From Actinopolymorpha pittospori (lineage in GTDB: Bacteria; Actinomycetota; Actinomycetes; Propionibacteriales; Actinopolymorphaceae), in contig NZ_JADBEM010000001.1 in assembly GCF_014873875.1 (NCBI RefSeq), positions 3,844,001-3,908,000 of the forward strand: DNA of 64,000 nt, read 5' to 3'. Below are positions 34,386-41,850 of the stretch, piece after piece. The translations under genes and the position numbers were made by a program. Numbering within the stretch: the stretch's first letter is position 1; every line of letters begins with the position of its first letter. The notes under the pieces were generated by a model, which was not told the origin of the DNA, made no database searches, and worked only from the letters and a program-made list of their open reading frames with translations.

Positions 34386-34929
34386 ATGGGGTTGGGAACA
34401 GGGCGTAGCAGAAGGCGCTGGTACCTGGCTGCCGCCGGCGGTCTGGCCGGCGTCGCGGGAGTGGCCGCGGTGAGTGTGCTCGCGGACGGCGTATCTCCTG
34501 GGGAAAGCCAGGGCAGGCTCGCGCAGTTGAAGTCGCAGACCAGTCAGCAGTTGGCCCGTCCGGCGCTGGATGGCTCCAAGGACCATTCCAGGGACGGCGA
34601 CAAAAAGAAGGACGACGAGGGGCGCGACGGTAAGAAGGTCAAGGAGGTTGGGTGTGATCCCGACGAGTTGATCGCTGCGCTGGTTCGTGCGAATGCGGAC
34701 AAGGGTGCGAAGCTGGAACTCGAGGCGAAGTGCACCTACACGCTCACGGCTTTTCAGGATGACAATGGTTTGCCGGTGATCGTGCAGCCGGTCAGTATCG
34801 AGGGGAATGGCGCGACAAGTCTTCACCGACAACGACGAGGTTGAGGTGGACGGCGAGACGGTGATCGTCAGGAACCGGCCGACCAACTGCGCGGGTAGTG
34901 ACGTCGAGGTGCCGAACTGCTTCGGCTGA
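34386..34929 (+). pseudogene. Truncated beta-helix protein gene, copy A (intact signal, deleted body)
   Basis: The frame (152 codons to 34844) starts MGLGTGRSRRRWYLAAAGG, a Tat/Sec-like signal. It has a charged Lys/Asp linker and a block reading VKEVGCDPDELIAALVRANA, and stops soon after IEGNGAT. From 34819 the +1 frame continues with VFTDNDEVEVDGETVIV, then RNRPTNC and PNCFG, ending at TGA 34929. That is the C-terminus of the full paralogue at 37047-38399. About 290 beta-helix codons have thus been deleted at 34818/34819, with a frameshift. Alternatively it is a short secreted protein. Confidence 0.75.
34586..34818 (+). repeat. Inverted repeat, left arm (pairs with 38060-38292)
   Basis: The 233-bp segment matches the reverse complement of 38060-38292 with three mismatches. 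The inner part, 34618-34818, is identical over 201 bp. It codes for the same residues in the same frame in both copies. It uses many T-ending codons (GTT, GAT, CGT, AAT, GGT), unlike neighbouring DNA. The paralogues outside this tract are only about 75-80% alike by eye. Confidence 0.93.
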
Positions 34930-34993
34930 TCCCGAGGCGGCACGGAGACATCGACGTCGAGGTGCCCCTGGACAACGGACACTGACGGGGGTG

Positions 34994-35028
34994 GCCCCGG
35001 GACCGAGCCGCGAGTTCGGTCTCGGGGC
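34994..35028. terminator. Terminator after beta-helix copy A
   Basis: A 13-bp stem, GCCCCGGGACCGA with TCGGTCTCGGGGC, has one mismatch and a 9-nt loop, 65 bp after the remnant's stop. It may serve both copy A and the convergent GAF gene. The other copy has a comparable hairpin. Confidence 0.7.
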
Positions 35029-35124
35029 TCAGGCGTCTCGAGGCCGCTCCACGACCCTGGCCGGGCCGACCGCGTCACGAGTGATCCGAGTCCGACCGAG
35101 CCGCAGCGTTGCTTGGGACGGGGA

Positions 35125-36897
35125 TCAGGGACCTGACCCGGCGGCTCCCTCGGGTGCCTGTTCGCTGATTCCGAAGATGGTGGAGCGGATCTGCCGGTTG
35201 GTGGTGTCGAGTTCCTTGATGGCGCCGTGGATGCGTTGTTGGACGGCGGGTTCGGTGCTCATGTCGCCGGCGGTGCGCAGGCGTAGGCCGACGCCGAAGA
35301 GTCGTTGGATGACGAGGTCGCGCATTTCGTGGGCGATGCGGTCGCGTTCTTCGAGGAGCATGAGGTGTTCGCGGTCGCCCTGGGTGCGGACGCGTTGCAG
35401 GGCGAGGGCGGCGAGGTCGGCGAAGGTCTGGATCTGCTCGGTCTCGGCGCGAGCCGCGGCGGCGTGGGGTGAACCGCGATTCCAGCCTACGCAAAGTGCA
35501 CCCAGGGGCTCCCGGTCGGTGATCAAAGGGATGACCATGCCGAGGCCAAGTCGGTCGACAGCCGTCCACCCCGGCGGTGGCTGGTACCCCGGTAGGCGGG
35601 TGTAGTCGTCGCTGACGATGCGCCGCCCGGACGCGAGGACGCGTGAGATGAGACCCCATCGGGGGACGCGGACGTCCGGAGGAATGCCGTCGCGGTCGAC
35701 CCCCTCGAAGACGATGACGTACATGCTGTCGGGGTCGGTCTGGTCGGCCAGGACGACCCCGGCGATGTCGGCGCCGGAGATCTCCTGGAGTTGGCGGATC
35801 ACCAACCGCATCGCCTCGTCCCGGTCCACCTCGCCAAGGAGCAGTTGCGCCATCTGGGAGGCGGCCTCGAGCCACCGCTCCCGGCGCCGCTGGTCCTCCT
35901 GCGCCCGGACCCGTTGCAGGGTGAGCGCCGTCTGGTTGGCGAACGCCTGGACGAGGTCCACCTCCTGCACGGCGAGACGTGCCTGGGGAGAGCCGCGAAG
36001 CCAGCTGACGACCAGGACCCCCATCACCTCGTCCCGGGCGTTCAGCGGCATGAACATCGTGAGCCCGAGGCCGGAAAGGGGCTCCCGGCGCTCCGGAGTC
36101 GGCTGGTAGCGCGGGTCCGTCATGAGGTCCTCGGTGACGATCGCCTGCCCGGAGTCGATCACCCTGCGCGCGATGCCGTGGCGCGGGATCCGCTCGCCAG
36201 GTCTGGGGCGTTCGTCCAGTCCGGAGACCGCCTGGAAGACGAGGTCGCCCGGATCGTTCGGATCGGCCAACAGGATGACGGAGTAGTCCGCGCCCGAGAT
36301 CTCGCGGATACGCCGGGCTGCCCTGTGCGTGGCGGTCGCGAGGTCGATCTCGCCGAGCAGGCCGCGGATCATCTCCGACGTCTCCTCGAGCCACTGCTGC
36401 CGTCGGTACTTCTGGCGGAGCAGACGGAGGTTGTCGACCGCGCTACACGCCGCCTTCGCCAGCGTGGCGGCGAGTTGTTCGTCCGCCTCGGAGAACAGGT
36501 CCCCCTCCTTGTTCAGCAGACACAGTTGCCCGTAGGGCGAACTCTGAAGGTGGATGGGGACGGCGAGCAGGCTGGTGATCGCCGGAGACGTCGTTCGGGT
36601 CGTGGAAGGCCATGGCCCGAGCCGCCTCGGCCGGCGTAGTTCGGACGTCTGTTCGGTGAGTTCAGCCGAACTCAGCAGGGCCTGCGCGTCCTCGGTTGTC
36701 AACCCAAAGGTGACGAACTCCGGCATGTTCCAGTCTGACTCGGAGACCAGCAGAATGCCGTATCTCGCGCCGGTGAGTTGACACGCGGAGGCGACGATCT
36801 GTTGCAGTGTGGGCCTCAGGTCGACGTGTTCCTCCACAACGCCCAGTGTGGACCGCGCCTGCCGCCTGTCGACCGGTAGGTCGCACCTGCACCACAC
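35125..36897 (-). CDS. Three-GAF histidine-kinase-like sensor lacking His and ATPase domain
   Basis: The 590-residue soluble protein has three GAF domains (about 20-165, 175-340, 355-510), as in DevS/DosT-like sensors. A dimerisation helix follows, with LEERDRIAHEMRDLVIQRLF. In active kinases this region reads R-D-L-H-D; here the expected His is Arg (EMRD), with a His only two residues earlier. The protein ends shortly after LDTTNRQIRSTIFGIS, where the HATPase domain should begin. It may be a ligand sensor or pseudokinase. The GTG at 36897 is a tentative start. It sits inside the beta-helix inverted repeats. Confidence 0.82.
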   Translation of the reverse strand: MWCRCDLPVDRRQARSTLGVVEEHVDLRPTLQQIVASACQLTGARYGILLVSESDWNMPEFVTFGLTTEDAQALLSSAELTEQTSELRRPRRLGPWPSTTRTTSPAITSLLAVPIHLQSSPYGQLCLLNKEGDLFSEADEQLAATLAKAACSAVDNLRLLRQKYRRQQWLEETSEMIRGLLGEIDLATATHRAARRIREISGADYSVILLADPNDPGDLVFQAVSGLDERPRPGERIPRHGIARRVIDSGQAIVTEDLMTDPRYQPTPERREPLSGLGLTMFMPLNARDEVMGVLVVSWLRGSPQARLAVQEVDLVQAFANQTALTLQRVRAQEDQRRRERWLEAASQMAQLLLGEVDRDEAMRLVIRQLQEISGADIAGVVLADQTDPDSMYVIVFEGVDRDGIPPDVRVPRWGLISRVLASGRRIVSDDYTRLPGYQPPPGWTAVDRLGLGMVIPLITDREPLGALCVGWNRGSPHAAAARAETEQIQTFADLAALALQRVRTQGDREHLMLLEERDRIAHEMRDLVIQRLFGVGLRLRTAGDMSTEPAVQQRIHGAIKELDTTNRQIRSTIFGISEQAPEGAAGSGP

Positions 36898-36948
36898 CGG
36901 CAGTAGTCGGTTCGCAGGGAGAAGTGAGGTTTGGGGAGGTTTCGTCTC

Positions 36949-36984
36949 GGGCCCCGGTCGAGTTCGTCGCTCGGTCCGGGGCCC
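36949..36984. terminator. Terminator after beta-helix copy B
   Basis: A stem of GGGCCCCGG-TCGAG with CTCGGTCCGGGGCCC around TTCGTCG has one bulge. It lies 63 bp past the copy B stop (minus strand) and just upstream of the GAF gene. Confidence 0.7.
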
Positions 36985-37046
36985 GCTGTGCTGCCTGTCG
37001 GCGTTGCGTCGGTTCGCGAACCTGTGGATGAGCCGCGAGCCGTGGA

Positions 37047-38399
37047 TCAGCCGAAGCAGTTAGGCACCTCGACGACAACCCCGTCGCAGTTGGTCGGCCG
37101 GTTTTTGATGATCACCGACTCGTCGTCCACGGTGATCGGGTTGCCGGTGAAGACTCCACCGGGCGGGGTCGTCGCGAGGTTCTCGGTGATGCGCGAGTCG
37201 ACGATGGAGAACGTCGTGTCGCCGGTGTTCGCGACACCGCCGCCCTGCGAGGCGGGACTAACGGCACGGTTCCGGTTGACTTCGCTCCGGCGGAGCACGA
37301 ACTCCGAGATCTCGCCGAGCCCGAAGTTGTCGACGCCCCCGCCGAGTTCGGTGGCGGTGTTCTCGTTGATCTTGCTGTCCTCCACCACCGCCTGGCCGCC
37401 GCCGAAGTTTCCCACGCCGCCGGCGCTCGTGGCGGCCCAGTTGTGGCTGACGTCAGTGTGCTTCACGTAGAGGGTGCCGCCGAAGTTTCCGATACCGCCG
37501 GCGACCTCGCCGCTGGTGTTGTCGGTCACCCAACTGTGGGTGACCTTGGTGACCGAGCCGATCTCGACGTCGATGCCGCCGGCGTCGTCGACCGCGGTGT
37601 TGTGGTCGACTCGGGTGCTGGTCACGTTCATGACGCCGCCGTCGTTCTCGAGTCCACCACCGAAGACACCGGCGTTGTTGTAGCTCACGGAGCTACCCTC
37701 CACACTCAGGTGACCCGCGCTGTAGACGCCACCGGCATCGGCCGTGGCGCTGTTGTTCCTGATCTGGGTGGACGACGTCCAGTCCTTGCCGTCCTTCCCG
37801 TCCTTGTCGCCGTCCTTCGCGTCGCCGGTGATCCGGGTGTTGCCGAAGTTGGCGATGGCACCGCCGGAACCGTCGGTGCGGTTGAGGGTGAAGGTGCTGT
37901 CCTGGATGGTCGCCCGACCGCCCTGCTGAACCAGGAGCCCACCGCCACCGAACTCCGCGGGAGCATCGCCACCCTTCACAGTCACATCGCGAAGCTTCAG
38001 GTTCCCACCGACACCCACGCTGAAGATACGGAACCGCTCCGCGTTCGCCGCGCGCACAATTGTCGCGCCATTCCCCTCGATACTGACCGGCTGCACGATC
38101 ACCGGCAAACCATTGTCATCCTGAAAAGCCGTGAGCGTGTAGGTGCACTTCGCCTCGAGTTCCAGCTTCGCACCCTTGTCCGCATTCGCACGAACCAGCG
38201 CAGCGATCAACTCGTCGGGATCACACCCAACCTCCTTGACCTTCTTACCGTCGCGCCCCTTGTCATCCTTCTTTTTGTCGCCGTCCTTGGAAGCATCGTC
38301 CACGGGGCTGATCTGTCGCACGGCGGTGGAGTCCAGAGCTGCCAGCCCGGTCGGCGTCGCCCCCGTCAAACCGCCTGCCAGAACAGTGAGACCAGTCAT
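37047..38399 (-). CDS. Secreted right-handed beta-helix repeat protein, copy B
   Basis: The 450-codon frame has a charged linker and the conserved VKEVGCDPDELIAALVRANA block. A long parallel beta-helix follows with repeated GGG-N-G and N-N-T-A turns, for example GGVYSAGHLSVEGSSVSYNN and GGVGNFGGGQAVVEDSKINE. It ends with RPTNC and VPNCFG, a possible disulfide pair. Such proteins bind or cut polysaccharides or act as adhesins. The signal peptide RRRWFLAAAGGLAG is in frame only if translation starts at an ATT at 38462. The ATG at 38466 with a G-rich ribosome site is one base out of frame. Confidence 0.8.
   Translation of the reverse strand: MTGLTVLAGGLTGATPTGLAALDSTAVRQISPVDDASKDGDKKKDDKGRDGKKVKEVGCDPDELIAALVRANADKGAKLELEAKCTYTLTAFQDDNGLPVIVQPVSIEGNGATIVRAANAERFRIFSVGVGGNLKLRDVTVKGGDAPAEFGGGGLLVQQGGRATIQDSTFTLNRTDGSGGAIANFGNTRITGDAKDGDKDGKDGKDWTSSTQIRNNSATADAGGVYSAGHLSVEGSSVSYNNAGVFGGGLENDGGVMNVTSTRVDHNTAVDDAGGIDVEIGSVTKVTHSWVTDNTSGEVAGGIGNFGGTLYVKHTDVSHNWAATSAGGVGNFGGGQAVVEDSKINENTATELGGGVDNFGLGEISEFVLRRSEVNRNRAVSPASQGGGVANTGDTTFSIVDSRITENLATTPPGGVFTGNPITVDDESVIIKNRPTNCDGVVVEVPNCFG
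38060..38292 (-). repeat. Inverted repeat, right arm (pairs with 34586-34818)
   Basis: This is the reverse-complement partner of the left arm, three mismatches in 233 bp, with 38060-38260 identical. It lies in the N-terminal third of beta-helix copy B. The centre of the inverted pair encloses the GAF-domain gene and the beta-helix body. Confidence 0.93.
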
Positions 38400-38462
38400 C
38401 CCGGCCAGCCCGCCGGCCGCCGCCAGAAACCAGCGCCTTCGTGTGCGTCTTTGGTGCTGAAT

Positions 38463-38875
38463 CCATCGGTGGTGCCCCCCGACTCGGCGCTACGTCCGTA
38501 ACAGGCTATTGAGGCGTGGGTAATCAACTCAAAGGCAATCGTCGGTTCGATGAATCAATCTGTGCCTTGGCTCCGGTGTGCGCGCTTTATGAATTGTCGA
38601 ACGCGGTCGAGCGTCGCGACGGAGCCCTTCGCTGGAGCCACGGCGGGAGCGCGACGTGGCTTTTGGTAAGGCAGCGCGCACGGGTGGGGCGCCGCCCGGA
38701 CCCTTCGCCGGCGCGGAAATTCGGATGCTCGCTCGCGGCCGGCGCGGAAATTCGGATGCTCGCTCGCGCCGACCGGCTTACCGTATGACCCATGTTCCTT
38801 GTCTGAGGGGAGCGGCCGCACCGCGGCCATCTGTGCTGCTGCCCCTGTGACCTTTCTGCCGCAAGGAACTCCCGC
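38463..38875. other. Intergenic region upstream of beta-helix B and the RNA methyltransferase
   Basis: Divergent spacer of about 410 bp. It includes the perfect 31-bp tandem duplication at 38707-38768 and an AT-rich tract at about 38500-38600. No gene is convincing here. Confidence 0.45.
38707..38768. repeat. Perfect 31-bp tandem duplication
   Basis: Two identical adjacent 31-bp units start GCCGGCGCGGAAATTCGG and end GCTCGCTCGCG. Each contains an AT-richer core (GAAATTC) that is itself a short palindrome. It lies about 110 bp upstream of the RNA methyltransferase start, so it may influence its promoter, or be replication slippage. Confidence 0.9.
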
Positions 38876-39685
38876 ATGCCTTCTCATGACATGGCCGTAC
38901 TCGAAGGTGCCCTCTCGGTCCAGGCCGTTCTGGACTGCCGTACCCGCGACATCGTGCGGATCGACGTTGCCCGTAACGCCCAGGACCCGCGGATCGGTCG
39001 GGTGGTCGAGACCGCGCGACGCCATGGTGTCCGCGTCCACGTCGCCGATCGGGCCGCTCTGGACCTGCGCGCCACCGGTCGGACCCACGGCGGCGTCCTG
39101 GCACTTGTCGGACCGCGCCGATTCACGCCGCTCGACCAGCTCGGACGTGGCGCCACGACACCCTTCGTCGCCCTCCTGGACGGCGTCGAGGATCCGTACA
39201 ACCTCGGGCAGGCCGTCCGGTCGCTGTACGCGGCCGGCGCCCACGGTCTGCTCCTGCGCCGCCCCCGTCGGGCCGGAGCCGACATGGTGATCGCCCGTGC
39301 CTCGGCAGGGGCGAGTGAGCGGATGCCGACCACTCTCGTCGAGGGGGCCGGGGAACTCGAGGCGGCGGTCCGCGAGCTGCGCGACCGCGGTCTGCGGGTG
39401 GTCTGCGCGCATCGCTCCGACGCGGACGTCGTCTACGAGGCCGACCTCTCCGGGCCGCTCGTGCTGGCGATGGGTGGCGAACGTCGAGGGCTGACCCGAC
39501 GACTCGCACTGAGCGCCGACGTGCGGGTCACGGTGCCGTACGGTCGATGGTTCCGGCCGGCGCTCGACATCACGAGCGCGACGGCGGTGGTCGCCTTCGA
39601 GATCGCCCGGCAACGCCGCGCGGCCGCGCCGGCAAGAGGCGGATCCGCGGGTGCGTCACCGGACGGGGAGGCGATCCGCACCTGA
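38876..39685 (+). CDS. TrmH/SpoU-family RNA 2'-O-methyltransferase
   Basis: The 269-residue protein has an N-terminal substrate-binding segment with HGGVLALVGPRRF. A SPOUT catalytic domain follows with LDGVEDPYNLGQAVRSLYAAG (motif 1, with the Asn and Arg), VLAMGGERRGLT (motif 2) and LDITSATAVVAFEIARQR (motif 3). Motif 3 normally reads LN-V-S-x-A; the D in place of N is a variation. It would methylate rRNA or tRNA ribose. The ATG has AAGGAAC upstream. Confidence 0.87.
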   Translation: MPSHDMAVLEGALSVQAVLDCRTRDIVRIDVARNAQDPRIGRVVETARRHGVRVHVADRAALDLRATGRTHGGVLALVGPRRFTPLDQLGRGATTPFVALLDGVEDPYNLGQAVRSLYAAGAHGLLLRRPRRAGADMVIARASAGASERMPTTLVEGAGELEAAVRELRDRGLRVVCAHRSDADVVYEADLSGPLVLAMGGERRGLTRRLALSADVRVTVPYGRWFRPALDITSATAVVAFEIARQRRAAAPARGGSAGASPDGEAIRT

Positions 39686-39828
39686 CGGAGGGCCGGTCAC
39701 GCTCGTCCGGGGGATCGCAGGCCGAACCCGGTCACCCGTCTTGGACTCGGACGACGCGGTGTTAACGTCATGTCAACGTTTGCTTCTTCTGTGTAGTGCC
39801 TCGATCCTCCGCACACCGAGGAGGGGGC

Positions 39829-41850
39829 ATGTCGTTCTCGAGGCAACCCCACCATTCGATGAGCCGCCGTCAGTTCGTCGCGTCCTCCGCGGCAGGCGCG
39901 TTCCTGTTCGGTACGGGCGCGGCGGGATGCTCGTTCTTCTCGACAACTCCCAGCCAACGACAACGAGCGGCCGGCCAGGGCACCGACGCCCCCGCCCGGG
40001 CCGCTCTGGAGGCGCCGACGCTCACTCGCCGCGTCGAGGCGGGTGACCTTCCTCCCCTGAAGGACCGGCTGCCGGAGCGACCCAAGGTGGAGCAGCCACT
40101 CACCACGGCGGGGCGTTACGGCGGGACGCTTCGCGGCGTGGCGTTCGGGCCGGACACCTCCAACGACCTCCAGACCGCCATGGTCCCGGGCCTGTTCCGG
40201 TTCTCCCACGATCTGGTCGACAGGTCGCCGGAGGTGGCCGAGTCGTTCGAGCTCAGCGCCGACATGAAGACCTGTGTGTTCCGGTTCAGGAAGGGCATGC
40301 GGTGGTCGGACGGTGAACCGTTCACCGCCGATGACGTGATGTTCTACTTCGAGGACTGGCAGTTCGACAAGGACGTCTCGCCGGTCCTGAGTGACGACTG
40401 GGCCCCGGGCGGAGAACCGATGCGGGTTCTTCGGGTCGACGAGTTCACCGTACGGTTCGAGTTCGCCATCCCCTATCCGGGCTTCGGGTTGTTGCAGGAC
40501 ACCGGTCGTCCCGCCACGCCTTATGTGCCCAAGCACTTCCTGCGCGACCTCCATCCGAGGTACAACCGTGACGCCGCGGCGCAGGCGAAGGCGGCGAGCT
40601 TCCAGAACTGGCAGGACAGGTTCCTGCACTACGCCGAGTCGGACTGGGGCGAGCAGGCTCCGGAGCGTCCGGTCCTGGGTCCGTGGATGCCGGTGGGCAA
40701 CGACCAGCAACGCCAGCGGTACCAGCGCAACCCGTACTACTGGAAGGTCGACTCCGAGGGCCGCCAGTTGCCGTACGTGGACGAGGTGGTCGTCGACTAC
40801 ATCAACGACGTCGAGCTGCTCGTCCTCAAGGCGCTCGCCGGTGAGGTCGACGTGTCGGCGCTGAGCCTGGAGCCGGTTCAGTTCCCGGTGTTGAAGAAGG
40901 GCGAGCAACAGGGCAACTTCCGGGCTCTGCGGATGAGCAGCGTACGGGGCTCGGAGGTCGCGGTTGCCTTCAACCAGGTGCACAAGGATCCTGTGCTCCG
41001 AAGGGTCTTCAACGACGTTCGCTTCCGCCAGGCGGCCTCGCTGGCGATCAATCGCGACGAGATCAACCGGCTGGTCTTCCTCGGGCAGGGCACACCGCGC
41101 CAGGCCACGATCAACGAGGAGGCCAGTTTCTTCAAGCCGGACTGGGCGCGGCACTTCGCGCAGTTCGATCCCGACCTCGCCAACCAGCTCCTCGACGAGA
41201 TGGGGTTGAACGAGAGGAACGCCGCGGGAGTACGCCTGCGCTCGGACGGACGACCGATGGGGTTCCAGCTCGAGTTCACTCCACTGGAGGGGCCCAAGGG
41301 CCCGGTCGCGGAGTTGGTCGTCGAGCACTGGAGGCGGGTCGGCCTCGACGTGCGAGCATCCCCCAGGGAGAAGAACTCACTGGTCGCCCGGCTGGAGGCC
41401 GGCGCCCACGACGCCAGTGCCTGGCATGTCGAACGGCAGTTGGAGCGGGCGGCGTACAGCTCGCGGACGTACGTGCGGCCGGGCGGCGACTCGGTCCTCA
41501 CCTATGCCCACGACTGGCGGGTCTGGTTCGAGACGGGCGGTGAGGCCGGGACCGAGCCGCCGGAGGAGGCGAAGGAACTCGAGGCCGCGTTCAACGAATG
41601 GCCGCGGTACGCGATGGGCAGTCCCGAGTATCGCCGGACCGCCCAGAAGATCTACGACCTCGTGGCGGAGACGCTCTGGGTGATCGGAACCGTCGGGCAG
41701 GGGATAGCGCCGGTGACGGTGACGAACGACCTGGAGAACGTCTTCACCGAGGCGGTACTCCAGGGCGAGGTCAGGGTGTGGTGGGGCGGAGACAACTGGA
41801 TCTGGCTACCCCATCGAGCCGAGCAGTGGTTCTTCAGGTCTGGACGCTAG
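39829..41850 (+). CDS. ABC transporter substrate-binding lipoprotein, family 5
   Basis: The 673-residue peptide/sugar-type binding protein has a Tat-lipoprotein leader (SRRQFVASSAAG, lipobox AAGC). Its family-5 core includes FRKGMRWSDGEPFTADDVMF. Near the C-terminus it has a long loop region. The ATG at 39829 follows GAGGGGGC. It is paralogous to the protein at 44381-46339, and both carry the unusual N-terminal block with LPPLKDRLPERP or LPSLAERLPDTP. No permease or ATPase is adjacent. Its TAG overlaps the fumarase stop in a shared CTAG. Confidence 0.88.
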   Translation: MSFSRQPHHSMSRRQFVASSAAGAFLFGTGAAGCSFFSTTPSQRQRAAGQGTDAPARAALEAPTLTRRVEAGDLPPLKDRLPERPKVEQPLTTAGRYGGTLRGVAFGPDTSNDLQTAMVPGLFRFSHDLVDRSPEVAESFELSADMKTCVFRFRKGMRWSDGEPFTADDVMFYFEDWQFDKDVSPVLSDDWAPGGEPMRVLRVDEFTVRFEFAIPYPGFGLLQDTGRPATPYVPKHFLRDLHPRYNRDAAAQAKAASFQNWQDRFLHYAESDWGEQAPERPVLGPWMPVGNDQQRQRYQRNPYYWKVDSEGRQLPYVDEVVVDYINDVELLVLKALAGEVDVSALSLEPVQFPVLKKGEQQGNFRALRMSSVRGSEVAVAFNQVHKDPVLRRVFNDVRFRQAASLAINRDEINRLVFLGQGTPRQATINEEASFFKPDWARHFAQFDPDLANQLLDEMGLNERNAAGVRLRSDGRPMGFQLEFTPLEGPKGPVAELVVEHWRRVGLDVRASPREKNSLVARLEAGAHDASAWHVERQLERAAYSSRTYVRPGGDSVLTYAHDWRVWFETGGEAGTEPPEEAKELEAAFNEWPRYAMGSPEYRRTAQKIYDLVAETLWVIGTVGQGIAPVTVTNDLENVFTEAVLQGEVRVWWGGDNWIWLPHRAEQWFFRSGR

